Positions 52,746 through 61,260 of a DNA stretch of 64,000 bases are shown here, one piece after another. Every line of letters begins with the position of its first letter. Positions within the stretch are counted from its first letter, which is position 1. The DNA is taken from the NCBI RefSeq assembly GCF_000620845.1, contig NZ_KK211189.1:697662-761661 (forward strand). Direction: 5' to 3'. Source of the stretch: Exiguobacterium marinum DSM 16307 (GTDB lineage Bacteria > Bacillota > Bacilli > Exiguobacteriales > Exiguobacteriaceae). The notes under the pieces were generated by a model. It searched no databases, was not told where the DNA came from, and worked only from the letters and a program-made list of their open reading frames with translations. The translations under genes and the position numbers were made by a program.

Positions 52746-53209
52746 TTCGACCATATGCGGTAGAGGATCGACCGGAGTTGGAGAACTTCTTGATGCGGCA
52801 GCGCACGTTCGCTCGTATGAATGGACAATCCACTGAAACGTTTCGCGACGAGAACGTGGCGGATTTTGAAGAAGAAGGGACAATGAGCCTGATTTTTCGC
52901 GAAGGAGAGCGAATCATAGCAATCGCAGACCTCTTAAAAAAACACCCGGTAGATGGCTCGCTTTGGCTCGGTTTGTTCGTCGTCGATGAGTCGCTTCACG
53001 GGACAGGTCTGGCGCAAACGTTGTATGAACAGTTGGAAAATCAATATATGCGTCCATATCAAACAGAGTTTCGGTTAGGAGTGCTTCCTCATAATGAGAG
53101 AGCCCGCCGATTTTGGGAACGGAACGGCTATGAATACGAAAAGGATTCGGTCACGAATAAAGACGTGCGCGTTCACGTCCTGAAGAAACAACTCATTCGA
53201 TTGGAGTGA
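52742..53209 (+). CDS. GNAT N-acetyltransferase in the mur operon
   Basis: 155 residues with a GNAT fold: IIAIADLLKKHPVDGSLWLGLFVVDESLHGTGLAQTLYEQ (acetyl-CoA loop G-T-G-L-A) and LGVLPHNERARRFWERNGYEYEKD. It starts within the murR stop codon (ATGA), so it is made together with MurR. Substrate unknown; an amino sugar or muropeptide fragment would fit the locus but that is inference. Confidence 0.85.
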   Translation: MIRPYAVEDRPELENFLMRQRTFARMNGQSTETFRDENVADFEEEGTMSLIFREGERIIAIADLLKKHPVDGSLWLGLFVVDESLHGTGLAQTLYEQLENQYMRPYQTEFRLGVLPHNERARRFWERNGYEYEKDSVTNKDVRVHVLKKQLIRLE

Positions 53210-53229
53210 GTTTTCTTTTGAATCTCATT

Positions 53230-53278
53230 TGAAATTAAATTTCATAAAAATTAAATTATAAATTGACTTTAAGTTTCA
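53230..53278 (+). promoter_or_regulatory. Two MurR-type operator palindromes upstream of murQ
   Basis: TGAAATTAAATTTCA (53230-53244), a perfect palindrome with 3-base centre, and TGACTTTAAGTTTCA (53264-53278), an imperfect copy. The centres are 34 bases apart, about three helical turns. They flank the most likely murQ promoter region. Confidence 0.65.
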
Positions 53279-53310
53279 ATATAGTACGATGAAATCATAG
53301 AGAAGAAAGG

Positions 53311-54204
53311 ATGGTGGCGATGCTAGATACATTGGCTACAGAAAGACGGAATGAACGAACGATGCAACTGGACGAGATGTCGATTGAGGAACGATTGACG
53401 ATTATGAATGCAGAGGATCAAAAAGTCCCTCAAGTGATTCAAGAACAACTCCCGGTCATCGCGCAAGTTGTAGAGCAGGTCATCGCTTCCTTTCGTAAAG
53501 GCGGTCGCTTGATTTACATCGGAGCGGGTACGAGTGGGCGACTCGGTATTTTAGACGCTGCAGAGTGTGTGCCGACGTTCGGTGTGTCACCGAACCAAGT
53601 CATCGGACTGATTGCAGGTGGCGAACGTGCGCTCGTTAAAGCCGTCGAGGGAGCAGAAGACAGTAAGGAATTGGCGGTTCAAGATTTGAAAGCGCTTCAA
53701 TTGTCAGCGGACGATACGGTCATTGGGGTTGCGGCGAGTGGTCGGACACCATACGTGGTCGGGGGTCTCGACTACGCACGTGAAATCGGTGCGGTGACGG
53801 CTGCTATTTCATGTAACCAAGATGCGATTATCAGTCGACATGCGAATTATCCGATTGAAGTGGAGACCGGACCGGAAGTGTTGACCGGTTCGACGAGATT
53901 GAAGGCAGGAACGGCTCAAAAACTTGTCCTCAACATGATATCGACGACGTCGATGATTGGAGTAGGGAAAGTGTATCAAAACTTGATGGTCGACGTGAAG
54001 CCGACGAATGAAAAGCTAGAAATGCGTGCCAAGGGGATGATCGCAGAAGCGACAGGGGTCGACCTGGAGACGGCCGCGCGTTATTTTGTGTCATCCAAGG
54101 GCCACGTCAAAACAGCAATCGTCATGATTTTAGCCGACGTCTCTTATGAAGAGGCTATCAAACGATTAGAGAGTGCGAACGGATTCGTCCGTGAGGCGCT
54201 ATAA
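53311..54204 (+). CDS. murQ: N-acetylmuramic acid 6-phosphate etherase
   Basis: Cleaves the lactyl ether of MurNAc 6-phosphate to GlcNAc 6-phosphate and D-lactate. 297 residues (or 294 from the ATG at 53320). SIS domain with RLIYIGAGTSGRLGILDAAECVPTFG and the catalytic Glu region KAVEGAEDSKE, then NMISTTSMIGVGKVYQNLMVDV. Cytosolic. murP follows 13 bases later. Confidence 0.95.
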   Translation: MVAMLDTLATERRNERTMQLDEMSIEERLTIMNAEDQKVPQVIQEQLPVIAQVVEQVIASFRKGGRLIYIGAGTSGRLGILDAAECVPTFGVSPNQVIGLIAGGERALVKAVEGAEDSKELAVQDLKALQLSADDTVIGVAASGRTPYVVGGLDYAREIGAVTAAISCNQDAIISRHANYPIEVETGPEVLTGSTRLKAGTAQKLVLNMISTTSMIGVGKVYQNLMVDVKPTNEKLEMRAKGMIAEATGVDLETAARYFVSSKGHVKTAIVMILADVSYEEAIKRLESANGFVREAL

Positions 54205-54217
54205 GGGGGAATTCAAG

Positions 54218-55591
54218 GTGAAGAAAGAAGAGGTTTTAGCACGGGACATCCTCGCACATGTCGGGGGGAAAGAGAATATTCGTCAACTCGCGCATTGCAT
54301 GACACGTGTAAGGTTGACGTTGAAAGATGCGACGAAAGCAGATCTTGACGCATTGAAGAAGATTGACGGGGTCATGGGTGTCATCGATGACGAGACGCTG
54401 CAAATTGTCGTCGGTCCAGGTACCGTGAATCGGGTCGCGGACTATATGAGCCATGAAACGGGATTAGCGATTGGGGAAGAGTCGGTGGATGAGAACTTAA
54501 CGTTAGAGGAACGTGCGGCTGTTGAACGCCAGAAGGTGAAAGAGAAGCAAAAGTCACCGTTCAAACGATTCCTTCGTCGCCTCGGAAACATCTTCATTCC
54601 GCTCATTCCTGGACTTGTCGCTTCGGGGATTATTAACGGTGCGGCGAACTTCGCTGTCAATGCCGGTGTCGACCGAACAGAGACGTGGATGCAAATTCTG
54701 CTCGTGCTCGGGAGTACAGTTTTTGCGTACTTGGCCATCCTTGTCGGGTGGAATACAGCAAAAGAGTTTGGGGGAACGCCGGTACTCGGGGCAATTGCCG
54801 GGGGAATTCTATTCAACCCGCTCCTCGCGGACATCGTTATTTATGGGGAACCACTCGTTGTCGGGCGTGGAGGGCTGTTCGGTGTTATTTTTGCCGGTTG
54901 GCTCATGACTTATATCGAGAAGCACATTCGTCGCTTCATGCCGGTATCGATTGATATTATCTTTACACCACTCTTTACTGTCCTAATCGTTGGATTTACT
55001 GCCCTTTATGCCATCATGCCAGTCGCAGGATTATTATCAGACGGCATCATGCGAGGTATCAATGCGACGCTTGAAGTCGGGGGGCCGGTAGCGGGAGCAG
55101 TACTTGCCGGATTCTTCTTACCACTCGTCATGGTCGGGTTACACCACGGATTGACGCCGATTCATTTAGAACTGTTGAACACGGTCGGAACGACGGCGCT
55201 TCTCCCAATTTTGGCGATGGCCGGTGCAGGTCAGGTCGGTGCGGCGCTCGCCATCTTTGTGAAGACGCGCAACCCGCGACTGCGTAATATTATCAAAGGA
55301 GCCATCCCGGTCGGGTTCCTCGGAATCGGAGAGCCGCTTCTTTACGGGGTCACGCTCCCGCTCGGACGTCCCTTCTTGACGGCGTGTCTCGGGGCCGCGG
55401 TCGGTGGGGCATTCCAAGCGACCATGCAGACAGCGGCGCTCGGAATTGGTGTATCCGGTCTATCGCTCACACCATTGATTGATAACGGCATGTATTTGAC
55501 GTACATTGCAGGACTATTGATTTCATATACGGCAGGCTTTTTATTCACGTATTTCTTCGGCTTTAAAGAAGAGATGGCGGACGGGATCTAA
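54218..55591 (+). CDS. murP: PTS MurNAc-specific EIIBC component
   Basis: Imports MurNAc with phosphorylation to MurNAc 6-phosphate; needs an external EIIA (often the glucose-type EIIA). 457 residues. EIIB at about 1-90 with phospho-Cys in IRQLAHCMTRVRLTL; EIIC at about 115-457 with about 10 membrane segments, ending in FFGFKEEMADGI. The GTG at 54218 is chosen after AAGGGGGAATTCAAG; longer readings run back into murQ. Substrate specificity is from gene context. Confidence 0.92.
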   Translation: MKKEEVLARDILAHVGGKENIRQLAHCMTRVRLTLKDATKADLDALKKIDGVMGVIDDETLQIVVGPGTVNRVADYMSHETGLAIGEESVDENLTLEERAAVERQKVKEKQKSPFKRFLRRLGNIFIPLIPGLVASGIINGAANFAVNAGVDRTETWMQILLVLGSTVFAYLAILVGWNTAKEFGGTPVLGAIAGGILFNPLLADIVIYGEPLVVGRGGLFGVIFAGWLMTYIEKHIRRFMPVSIDIIFTPLFTVLIVGFTALYAIMPVAGLLSDGIMRGINATLEVGGPVAGAVLAGFFLPLVMVGLHHGLTPIHLELLNTVGTTALLPILAMAGAGQVGAALAIFVKTRNPRLRNIIKGAIPVGFLGIGEPLLYGVTLPLGRPFLTACLGAAVGGAFQATMQTAALGIGVSGLSLTPLIDNGMYLTYIAGLLISYTAGFLFTYFFGFKEEMADGI

Positions 55592-55597
55592 TAAACA

Positions 55598-55626
55598 AAG
55601 ATGGCTCAGAAGCGAGTCATCTTTTT
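55598..55626 (+). terminator. Terminator or attenuator between murP and mupG
   Basis: AAGATGgCTC / GAGtCATCTT hairpin followed by TTTTTCTC. It may reduce expression of mupG relative to murQP. Confidence 0.6.
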
Positions 55627-55653
55627 CTCTACTTTTGGTAAGGAGTGATGGGT

Positions 55654-56703
55654 ATGAGAGGAATTTCAATTTACTTGAGCGAGGAACTGTCACCTGAATT
55701 AATTGATTGGATGGAACATATGCGAGAGGTAGGGTTTACGAGCATCTTCACGTCGCTTCATATTCCAGAAGACGACCCGAAAACCTATACGGAACGACTC
55801 CAGCAGTTAGGTGCGTTGGCAAGACGCCTCGATATGGAACTCGTAGCAGATATTGCCCCGTCTTCTCTACAGGCGCTCGGCAAGGACTGGGACGATGCGC
55901 ATACGCTTTTAGATTGGGGCATCACGGGATTACGAGTCGATTATGGCGTTACGCCGAAACAAGTCGCTGCTTTATCGAAACAGATGATGGTTGCATTGAA
56001 TGCGAGTACGCTCACAGAAAAAGAACTCGAAGAGATGCTTCGGCACGGATTACAACGAGAACGCGTAGAAGCGTGGCATAATTTTTATCCTCGTCCGGAA
56101 ACAGGGCTCGAGCGTACATGGTTTGATGAAAAAAACCTTTGGCTCCGGTCACAAGGAATCAAGATACAAGCGTTCATCCCTGGAGAAGAGCGGTTGCGTG
56201 GTCCCCTTCATGAGACGTTACCGACACTCGAAGCGCATCGTCACAAGTCTCCTTTTTCGTGTTATGTCGATTTGCAAACGACAGTCGATCGTATCTTGAT
56301 TGGCGACCCGTATGTATCAGATACGACGATGCGACAGTTTCAGGCGTACGATGAGGGAATCATCGTCCTTCGAGCGACTGCACGGGATCGTGATGATTCT
56401 CTTCCGACCCGTCACACGAATCGGATGGACCCTGCCCGTGATGTCCTTCGTTCCGTTGAGTCTCGTGCTTACGGTAGACCCGGAAATCAACGGATTCAAC
56501 CGCGATACACAGAAGAAAGGCTGATTGGCAGTATCACGATCGACAATGAACGTTACGGTCGATATGCAGGAGAATTACAAGTGACGAAGCAGAATTTATC
56601 GGCAGATGAACGAGTCAATGTCATCGGAAGAGTCATCGAAGAAGACCGTTCACTGATTCAACAAATCGGTCCAGGCGGACGCTTTCAAATCGACTGGGTG
56701 TGA
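55654..56703 (+). CDS. mupG: MupG-type 6-phospho-N-acetylmuramidase (DUF871 family)
   Basis: About 349-352 residues (ATGs at 55645, 55648 and 55654). DUF871 fold: an N-terminal TIM barrel (RGISIYLSEELSPELIDWMEHMREVGFTSIFTSLHIPEDD; VADIAPSSLQALG; WGITGLRVDYG) and a C-terminal cyclophilin-like domain (GSITIDNERYGRYAGELQV ... GRVIEEDRSLIQQIGPGGRF). In Staphylococcus aureus MupG splits MurNAc6P-GlcNAc made on uptake of the disaccharide. It completes the recycling locus. Confidence 0.9.
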   Translation: MRGISIYLSEELSPELIDWMEHMREVGFTSIFTSLHIPEDDPKTYTERLQQLGALARRLDMELVADIAPSSLQALGKDWDDAHTLLDWGITGLRVDYGVTPKQVAALSKQMMVALNASTLTEKELEEMLRHGLQRERVEAWHNFYPRPETGLERTWFDEKNLWLRSQGIKIQAFIPGEERLRGPLHETLPTLEAHRHKSPFSCYVDLQTTVDRILIGDPYVSDTTMRQFQAYDEGIIVLRATARDRDDSLPTRHTNRMDPARDVLRSVESRAYGRPGNQRIQPRYTEERLIGSITIDNERYGRYAGELQVTKQNLSADERVNVIGRVIEEDRSLIQQIGPGGRFQIDWV

Positions 56704-56758
56704 CTCATGATTGCCACAATCCTATATCATTGTGTACAGTAGAGAGGGAGGGTGGAAC

Positions 56759-57262
56759 ATGAAAGACATTAATTTTAATATTATTTCAGACGATGCAACG
56801 GACGGGCATGGTGGTTTTGGTGTCGGTTCGCTTAGTTTAAATAACATGTCCCCGGTGATTATCGATGTCGAGACGGGCACAGCGACAATCGACATGGGCG
56901 CAATGCATGCGAAGTCTGCCATTGAGAAACGCATTAAGTTTTTGACGGACCGGGAGGCGGTACCGAACGGGAAACTGTACTGGATTGTGTGGGTCACAGT
57001 CGGTCGAAAACCAGAAGGCTTTTACTACGGTGGAATTGCGGCATGTGATATGTTGGTTGACTTAGAAGCGAGACGCGGCTATAAATTATTGCCATATCAC
57101 GTCAATCAGATGGACAAGTCGTTGAAGGGTCGGATTTTAATCGAGATGATGGACGCTCCGTCCCGAGACGTATTAGCAAATTTCTTACAGGAACATCGCC
57201 CCGAGATTTGGGAACAGTCGACTGAACTTCATGCAGAGCTCGAGCGCTTAATCGCTGAGTAA
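56759..57262 (+). CDS. ywhD: YwhD-family protein
   Basis: 167 residues. It opens KDINFNIISDDATDGHGGFG and continues with GTATIDMGAMHAKSAIEKRIKF and YYGGIAACDMLVDLEARRGYKLLPYHVNQMDKS, matching Bacillus YwhD. Soluble, no known activity. The ATG at 56759 follows GGGAGGGTGGAAC. Its neighbour ywhB 6 kb away is also from the same Bacillus region, which hints at old synteny. Confidence 0.82.
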   Translation: MKDINFNIISDDATDGHGGFGVGSLSLNNMSPVIIDVETGTATIDMGAMHAKSAIEKRIKFLTDREAVPNGKLYWIVWVTVGRKPEGFYYGGIAACDMLVDLEARRGYKLLPYHVNQMDKSLKGRILIEMMDAPSRDVLANFLQEHRPEIWEQSTELHAELERLIAE

Positions 57263-57297
57263 AAAGATTGGACGAATTTTCGTCTCCAATCTTTTTT
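57261..57297 (+). terminator. ywhD terminator
   Basis: AAAGATTGGAcGA / TCgTCtCCAATCTTT with T6 tail. Confidence 0.8.
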
Positions 57298-57418
57298 GTT
57301 TCGACTTTTTGGTATTAAAAGGGAATTTTGTAACTGAAGAGATATTCATTTGTAATTGTATGAAAATTCAGTATTATGATATACTGACTACATTGTGAAA
57401 AAAAGAAAGGGTGATACG

Positions 57419-58696
57419 ATGAGCGAAACGAAAAAAATCTTAATCGGTCTCGCGCTAGGTGTTGTAGTTGGTCTAGGATTGGCGGGATTGCCGGATAATA
57501 TTTATGAAACTGTGAATCCATATATTTTATCTCCGGTCGGAACGATTTTCTTGAATTTGATTAAAATGTTAGTCGTACCGATTGTCTTCTTCTCGATTAT
57601 TTTAGGTGTCATGGGTCTCGGGGATCCGAAAGAGTTAGGCCGAGTCGGGACGAAATCGATTTTATTCTTTTTGACGACGACAGCACTCGCCATCATGTTA
57701 GCGATGGGTGTCGCATCTGTCTTACAGCCAGGGGAGCGTGGGGACTTCCAAACAACAGGTCTTGAATTTGAATCAACAGCGACCGAGGAATCGTCAAATA
57801 TCGTACAGACATTCGTCAATATGATTCCGACAAATCCGATTACGGCACTCGCTGAAGGAAACATGCTTCAAATCATCGTCTTTGCGGCATTGATTGGATT
57901 TGCATTAATTGCTCTCGGGGATAAGGCGAAGACGTGGCGTCAATTCATCAAACAAGGTGATCGTATCATGATGTATTTGATTCATCTTGTCATGAAGCTC
58001 GCACCATACGGCGCTTTCGCATTGATTGCTTCTGCGATTGGAGGCATCGGTCTCGATGCGGTCGTTGCGATGGCATGGTATATGATTGCCGTCGTCTTGA
58101 CGCTATTCTTACATGCAACCATTGTATACGGAGCAGCCGTTTACTTCATCGGGAAGATGAGTCCTGTATTCTTCTTCAAAAACTTCTATGAAGCGATGAC
58201 GTTCGCCTTCTCGACGTCTTCATCAAACGCGACCCTTCCTGTTTCTATGGAAGTGGCACAAAGAAAACTTGGTGTCCCGCGTTCAATTTCTTCATTCGTG
58301 CAACCACTCGGGGCAACGGTCAACATGGACGGGACGGCAATCATGCAAGGGGTTGCGACGATTTTCATCGCACAAGTATTTGCTTCTGATTTAACGATGA
58401 CTCAGTTGTTGACGGTCGTCATCACAGCGGTCCTCGCATCCATTGGGACAGCAGGTGTGCCAGGAGTCGGGCTCGTCATGCTTGCCCTCGTCCTTCAGTC
58501 GGTCAACTTACCGGTAGAGGGAATCGCCCTCATTATCGGGGTCGACCGTATTCTCGATATGCTTCGCACATCAGTCAACATCACGGGGGATGCGGCATGT
58601 GCGGTCGTCGTTTCAAAATTGGAAGAAAAACATTTACCACCAGTCGACGAAGACTCGTGGGATGAAGCAGGCGCAACGTCTTCTTCATCACTATGA
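57419..58696 (+). CDS. Dicarboxylate/amino acid:cation symporter (DAACS, GltP-like)
   Basis: 425 residues with 8 membrane segments and two re-entrant loops. The first loop has FSTSSSNATLPVSME, followed by ATVNMDGTAIMQG, the Asn-Met-Asp-Gly Na+ site of segment 7. The second loop has SIGTAGVPGVGLVMLALVL. Segment 8 has GVDRILDMLRTSVNITGDAACAVVVSK. Imports glutamate, aspartate or C4-dicarboxylates with Na+ or H+. Start ATG 57419 after AAAGGGTGA. Confidence 0.92.
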   Translation: MSETKKILIGLALGVVVGLGLAGLPDNIYETVNPYILSPVGTIFLNLIKMLVVPIVFFSIILGVMGLGDPKELGRVGTKSILFFLTTTALAIMLAMGVASVLQPGERGDFQTTGLEFESTATEESSNIVQTFVNMIPTNPITALAEGNMLQIIVFAALIGFALIALGDKAKTWRQFIKQGDRIMMYLIHLVMKLAPYGAFALIASAIGGIGLDAVVAMAWYMIAVVLTLFLHATIVYGAAVYFIGKMSPVFFFKNFYEAMTFAFSTSSSNATLPVSMEVAQRKLGVPRSISSFVQPLGATVNMDGTAIMQGVATIFIAQVFASDLTMTQLLTVVITAVLASIGTAGVPGVGLVMLALVLQSVNLPVEGIALIIGVDRILDMLRTSVNITGDAACAVVVSKLEEKHLPPVDEDSWDEAGATSSSSL

Positions 58697-58703
58697 TATA
58701 GTG

Positions 58704-58736
58704 AAGGACCATGACGACATGTCATGGTCCTTATTT
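58704..58736 (+). terminator. Symporter terminator
   Basis: AAGGACCATGAC / GTCATGGTCCTT, perfect 12-bp stem, then TATTTTG. Confidence 0.85.
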
Positions 58737-58759
58737 TGTGCATAGAAAGAGTGATCGTT

Positions 58760-59293
58760 ATGGAATGGGAATTGCTCCCGCTCCCTTTATTTTTGATTAT
58801 CAGTATTTTACTGAATAGTGTAATCGCGGTCGCCGGTGTCCTACCGAGTGCTTTTCTAACAGCCATCAATGTGAGCGTCCTCGGTCTCGTACCGGGCATA
58901 CTCGTATCGATTATCGGGGAGGCGATCGGCGCCATCGTGAGCTTCATTCTTTACCGAAAAGCACTGCATCGCTATACGTCCCCGGACAGTGGCCGGTTTC
59001 AGCGACTTCGTGAGTCTGGAGGAGCCGAAGCATGGTTTCTCGTTCTCGGGATGCGTTTCATGCCGTTCGTCCCGTCTGGTCTTGTTACGTTATCGGCAGC
59101 GTTCAGTCGTATGACACTCACATCGTTCGCGGTCGCGAGTACGATTGGAAAAGTGCCCGCTTTGATCATCGAAGGACTTGCCGTGACAGCTGCCATGCAG
59201 TTGACAATGGGATGGCAGTTGTTTTTAGTCGGACTCGTCGCCATTTCATACCTCGTTTGGCGAATGCGTCAAAGGAGTGGCGAAAAGATATGA
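58760..59293 (+). CDS. VTT-domain (DedA/TVP38-like) membrane protein
   Basis: 177 residues with 5-6 hydrophobic segments. VTT signature: GLVPGILVSIIGEAIGAIVSFILYRKAL (G-x-x-x-G/E membrane helix), then LGMRFMPFVPSGLVTLSAAFSRM (R-F-x-P-x-x-P) and STIGKVPALIIEG. Family knowledge: DedA/VTT proteins act as lipid scramblases or flippases. Start ATG 58760. The 3' end overlaps the convergent cls gene by 25 bases. Confidence 0.85.
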   Translation: MEWELLPLPLFLIISILLNSVIAVAGVLPSAFLTAINVSVLGLVPGILVSIIGEAIGAIVSFILYRKALHRYTSPDSGRFQRLRESGGAEAWFLVLGMRFMPFVPSGLVTLSAAFSRMTLTSFAVASTIGKVPALIIEGLAVTAAMQLTMGWQLFLVGLVAISYLVWRMRQRSGEKI

Positions 59294-60789
59294 CAAAACG
59301 CCTCGACGAAACGTTTCCTCGTCGTCTTTTTTCGTAACATGGTCCAGTCAATCAAAATCGATTCTTCAAAATCCTTTAAAAAGGTGTTGTGAAGCTCTTG
59401 TATGGATGTCGTATCGAATTGGGCAATCGTCATCTCATGGTTGAGAAACATGCTTCGAAAATCAAAGTTGGCCGATCCGACAAGGGCAACCTTGCCATCA
59501 ATCAGAAGCGTTTTCGCATGGATGAAATGTCGATTATATTTATAAATTTTAATGTTTCGCTTAATCAGCTGTTCGAAATAATATTCGGAAGCATGAAAAC
59601 TGAACCATTCATCGCCTTTCCCCGGTACGACGATTCTTACATCAATCCCGCTACGACCGGCGACCTCGAGAATCGCCAACAGTTCAGGTGGTGGAACGAG
59701 ATAAGGGGTCGTGAGCCAGATGGACTCTTTAGCCTCCATGAGCAAGCGCATGAGTCCATCACGAATCGTGACATCTTTCCCGGGTGACGTGACGAGAAGT
59801 TGCGTCGCGCCGTTTTGTCCTTTCGGTTCATTCACAAAATACCGAGATAGATGTTCTTCGTCTGCGAACAAGTCCCATGTCTCATCCATCGTACCTTGAC
59901 CCGCATATAACCAATTCTCAACGAAGAGCTGTTGGAGTTCTCGGACGAGTGGTCCCTCAAGGTGTAAATGGGTATCTCGCCAAAAGCCTAACTTCTCATT
60001 TTTACCGAGATATTCGTCTCCTACGTTTAATCCACCGGTCAAAGCGATTTGACCGTCCACGACAATCAGTTTTTGGTGATTTCGGAAGTTCGCGTTGAAG
60101 ACGAGATAGGGGTGTAAGACCGGGTCGAACGCCTGGACGTGAACGCGTGATTCACGTAACGGTTGAATGAAGTCTTCTCCGATTTCTTGACTACCGAGTC
60201 CGTCATACAAAAAACGAACGGTCACGTCTTCATTTGATTTTTGGATGAGTGCATCTCGGACTTTCAAAGAAATCTCATCCGTTCGAAATAGATAGTACTG
60301 AATATGAATATGATCTGTTGCATTGTTGATGACTTCTAACAAAGCCTCAAATTTCGATTCACCATTGACGAGAAGCTTCGTCGAGGTATGTCCGTTCGCA
60401 CCGGTCGCACCTAACTTTTCGAGTGTTCGTGTCAACGGATAGGCGGACACGATCTCAGGTGAGGTCTCGATTTTTTCGCTCTCGATTGCTTGTCTTAGCA
60501 TCCGAATTTCAGATGACGTCCGTTTAAAGCGTCGATGACGACGTGGAGTGCGTCCGAACATGACCCACGCCAACACACCGATGAACGGGATGAAGAACAC
60601 GGTAAGTAACCAGGCGAGCTTTCCTTGGGGCTGTACTTGGTCAAATAGAATCTGCCAACCGACGACAAGCGGTGCGACGATGGCGATGCCGATTAAAACA
60701 GGTATAAGGATATCCAGCCAAAAAAAGAGACTGACTAGCAAAATGACACTGATGACCATAATCATCAATTGAATGACACGACGTTTCAA
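59269..60789 (-). CDS. cls: Cardiolipin synthase (phospholipase D superfamily)
   Basis: Joins two phosphatidylglycerols to cardiolipin at the membrane. 506 residues. Two N-terminal membrane helices end near GVLAWVMFGRTPRR. Two HKD motifs follow: NHQKLIVVDGQIALTGG (about residue 230) and HAKTLLIDGKVALVGSANFD (about residue 410). The TTG at 60789 is chosen after GGAAAGGTGG with 8-base spacing; a longer reading to 60834 runs through a terminator hairpin. Confidence 0.93.
   Translation of the reverse strand: MKRRVIQLMIMVISVILLVSLFFWLDILIPVLIGIAIVAPLVVGWQILFDQVQPQGKLAWLLTVFFIPFIGVLAWVMFGRTPRRHRRFKRTSSEIRMLRQAIESEKIETSPEIVSAYPLTRTLEKLGATGANGHTSTKLLVNGESKFEALLEVINNATDHIHIQYYLFRTDEISLKVRDALIQKSNEDVTVRFLYDGLGSQEIGEDFIQPLRESRVHVQAFDPVLHPYLVFNANFRNHQKLIVVDGQIALTGGLNVGDEYLGKNEKLGFWRDTHLHLEGPLVRELQQLFVENWLYAGQGTMDETWDLFADEEHLSRYFVNEPKGQNGATQLLVTSPGKDVTIRDGLMRLLMEAKESIWLTTPYLVPPPELLAILEVAGRSGIDVRIVVPGKGDEWFSFHASEYYFEQLIKRNIKIYKYNRHFIHAKTLLIDGKVALVGSANFDFRSMFLNHEMTIAQFDTTSIQELHNTFLKDFEESILIDWTMLRKKTTRKRFVEAFCHIFSPLL
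59303..59335 (+). terminator. Terminator of the VTT gene inside the cls 3' coding end
   Basis: CGACGA / TCGTCG hairpin with T6 tail on the plus strand, wholly within the last codons of the opposing cls gene. Confidence 0.5.
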
Positions 60790-60817
60790 ACGAAACACCA
60801 CCTTTCCAGAAACGATG

Positions 60818-60845
60818 AAAACGAGGGGATGCATCCCCTCGTTTT
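60818..60845. terminator. 28-bp perfect palindrome, terminator upstream of cls
   Basis: AAAACGAGGGGATG / CATCCCCTCGTTTT, abutting the stop codon of the 60845-61195 gene and 29 bases before the cls start. It ends the upstream minus-strand gene or acts as a partial terminator before cls. Confidence 0.7.
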
Positions 60846-61195
60846 TAGTACACGCTGTTCAGAACAGCGTTGATTTCATCCGCGTAACGGACAAAGAAGT
60901 ACACATTCACTGCGAGAGAGAACAAGACGAGGAAGAGACCGAACTGTGCTTTTGTCCGATTCCGATTCCAGTAATAGAAGACGGACAATAACACGGCTAG
61001 TCCGACGAATAGAGCGATGACTTCAACGATTCCCCAGACGATATCTTTGGATAAAAACATGTCGACGATTGTCATGACGACATAAACGAAGACGACAATC
61101 CCCATAATCACGACTAAAATAGCTAGAATAATGCTAATCCAATCTGAGCTAACTGCGTCAATTAGGTTTTCAATGGCCATTTCGTATTCGCTCAC
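60845..61195 (-). CDS. Small membrane protein, unknown
   Basis: 116 residues with three hydrophobic segments (about 20-43, 55-75, 83-103), an acidic N-terminus (MSEYEMAIENLIDAVSSD) and no motif I can name. GAAAGGAGGAACGGTTGTGAGCGAA lies around the start; the first codon is GTG. On the same strand as cls, but a strong hairpin lies between them. Function unknown. Confidence 0.75.
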   Translation of the reverse strand: MSEYEMAIENLIDAVSSDWISIILAILVVIMGIVVFVYVVMTIVDMFLSKDIVWGIVEVIALFVGLAVLLSVFYYWNRNRTKAQFGLFLVLFSLAVNVYFFVRYADEINAVLNSVY

Positions 61196-61260
61196 AACCG
61201 TTCCTCCTTTCGAGAGACTGCATAACTATTCATCTATTCCCCTTTTTCCTATTTCTAAAA

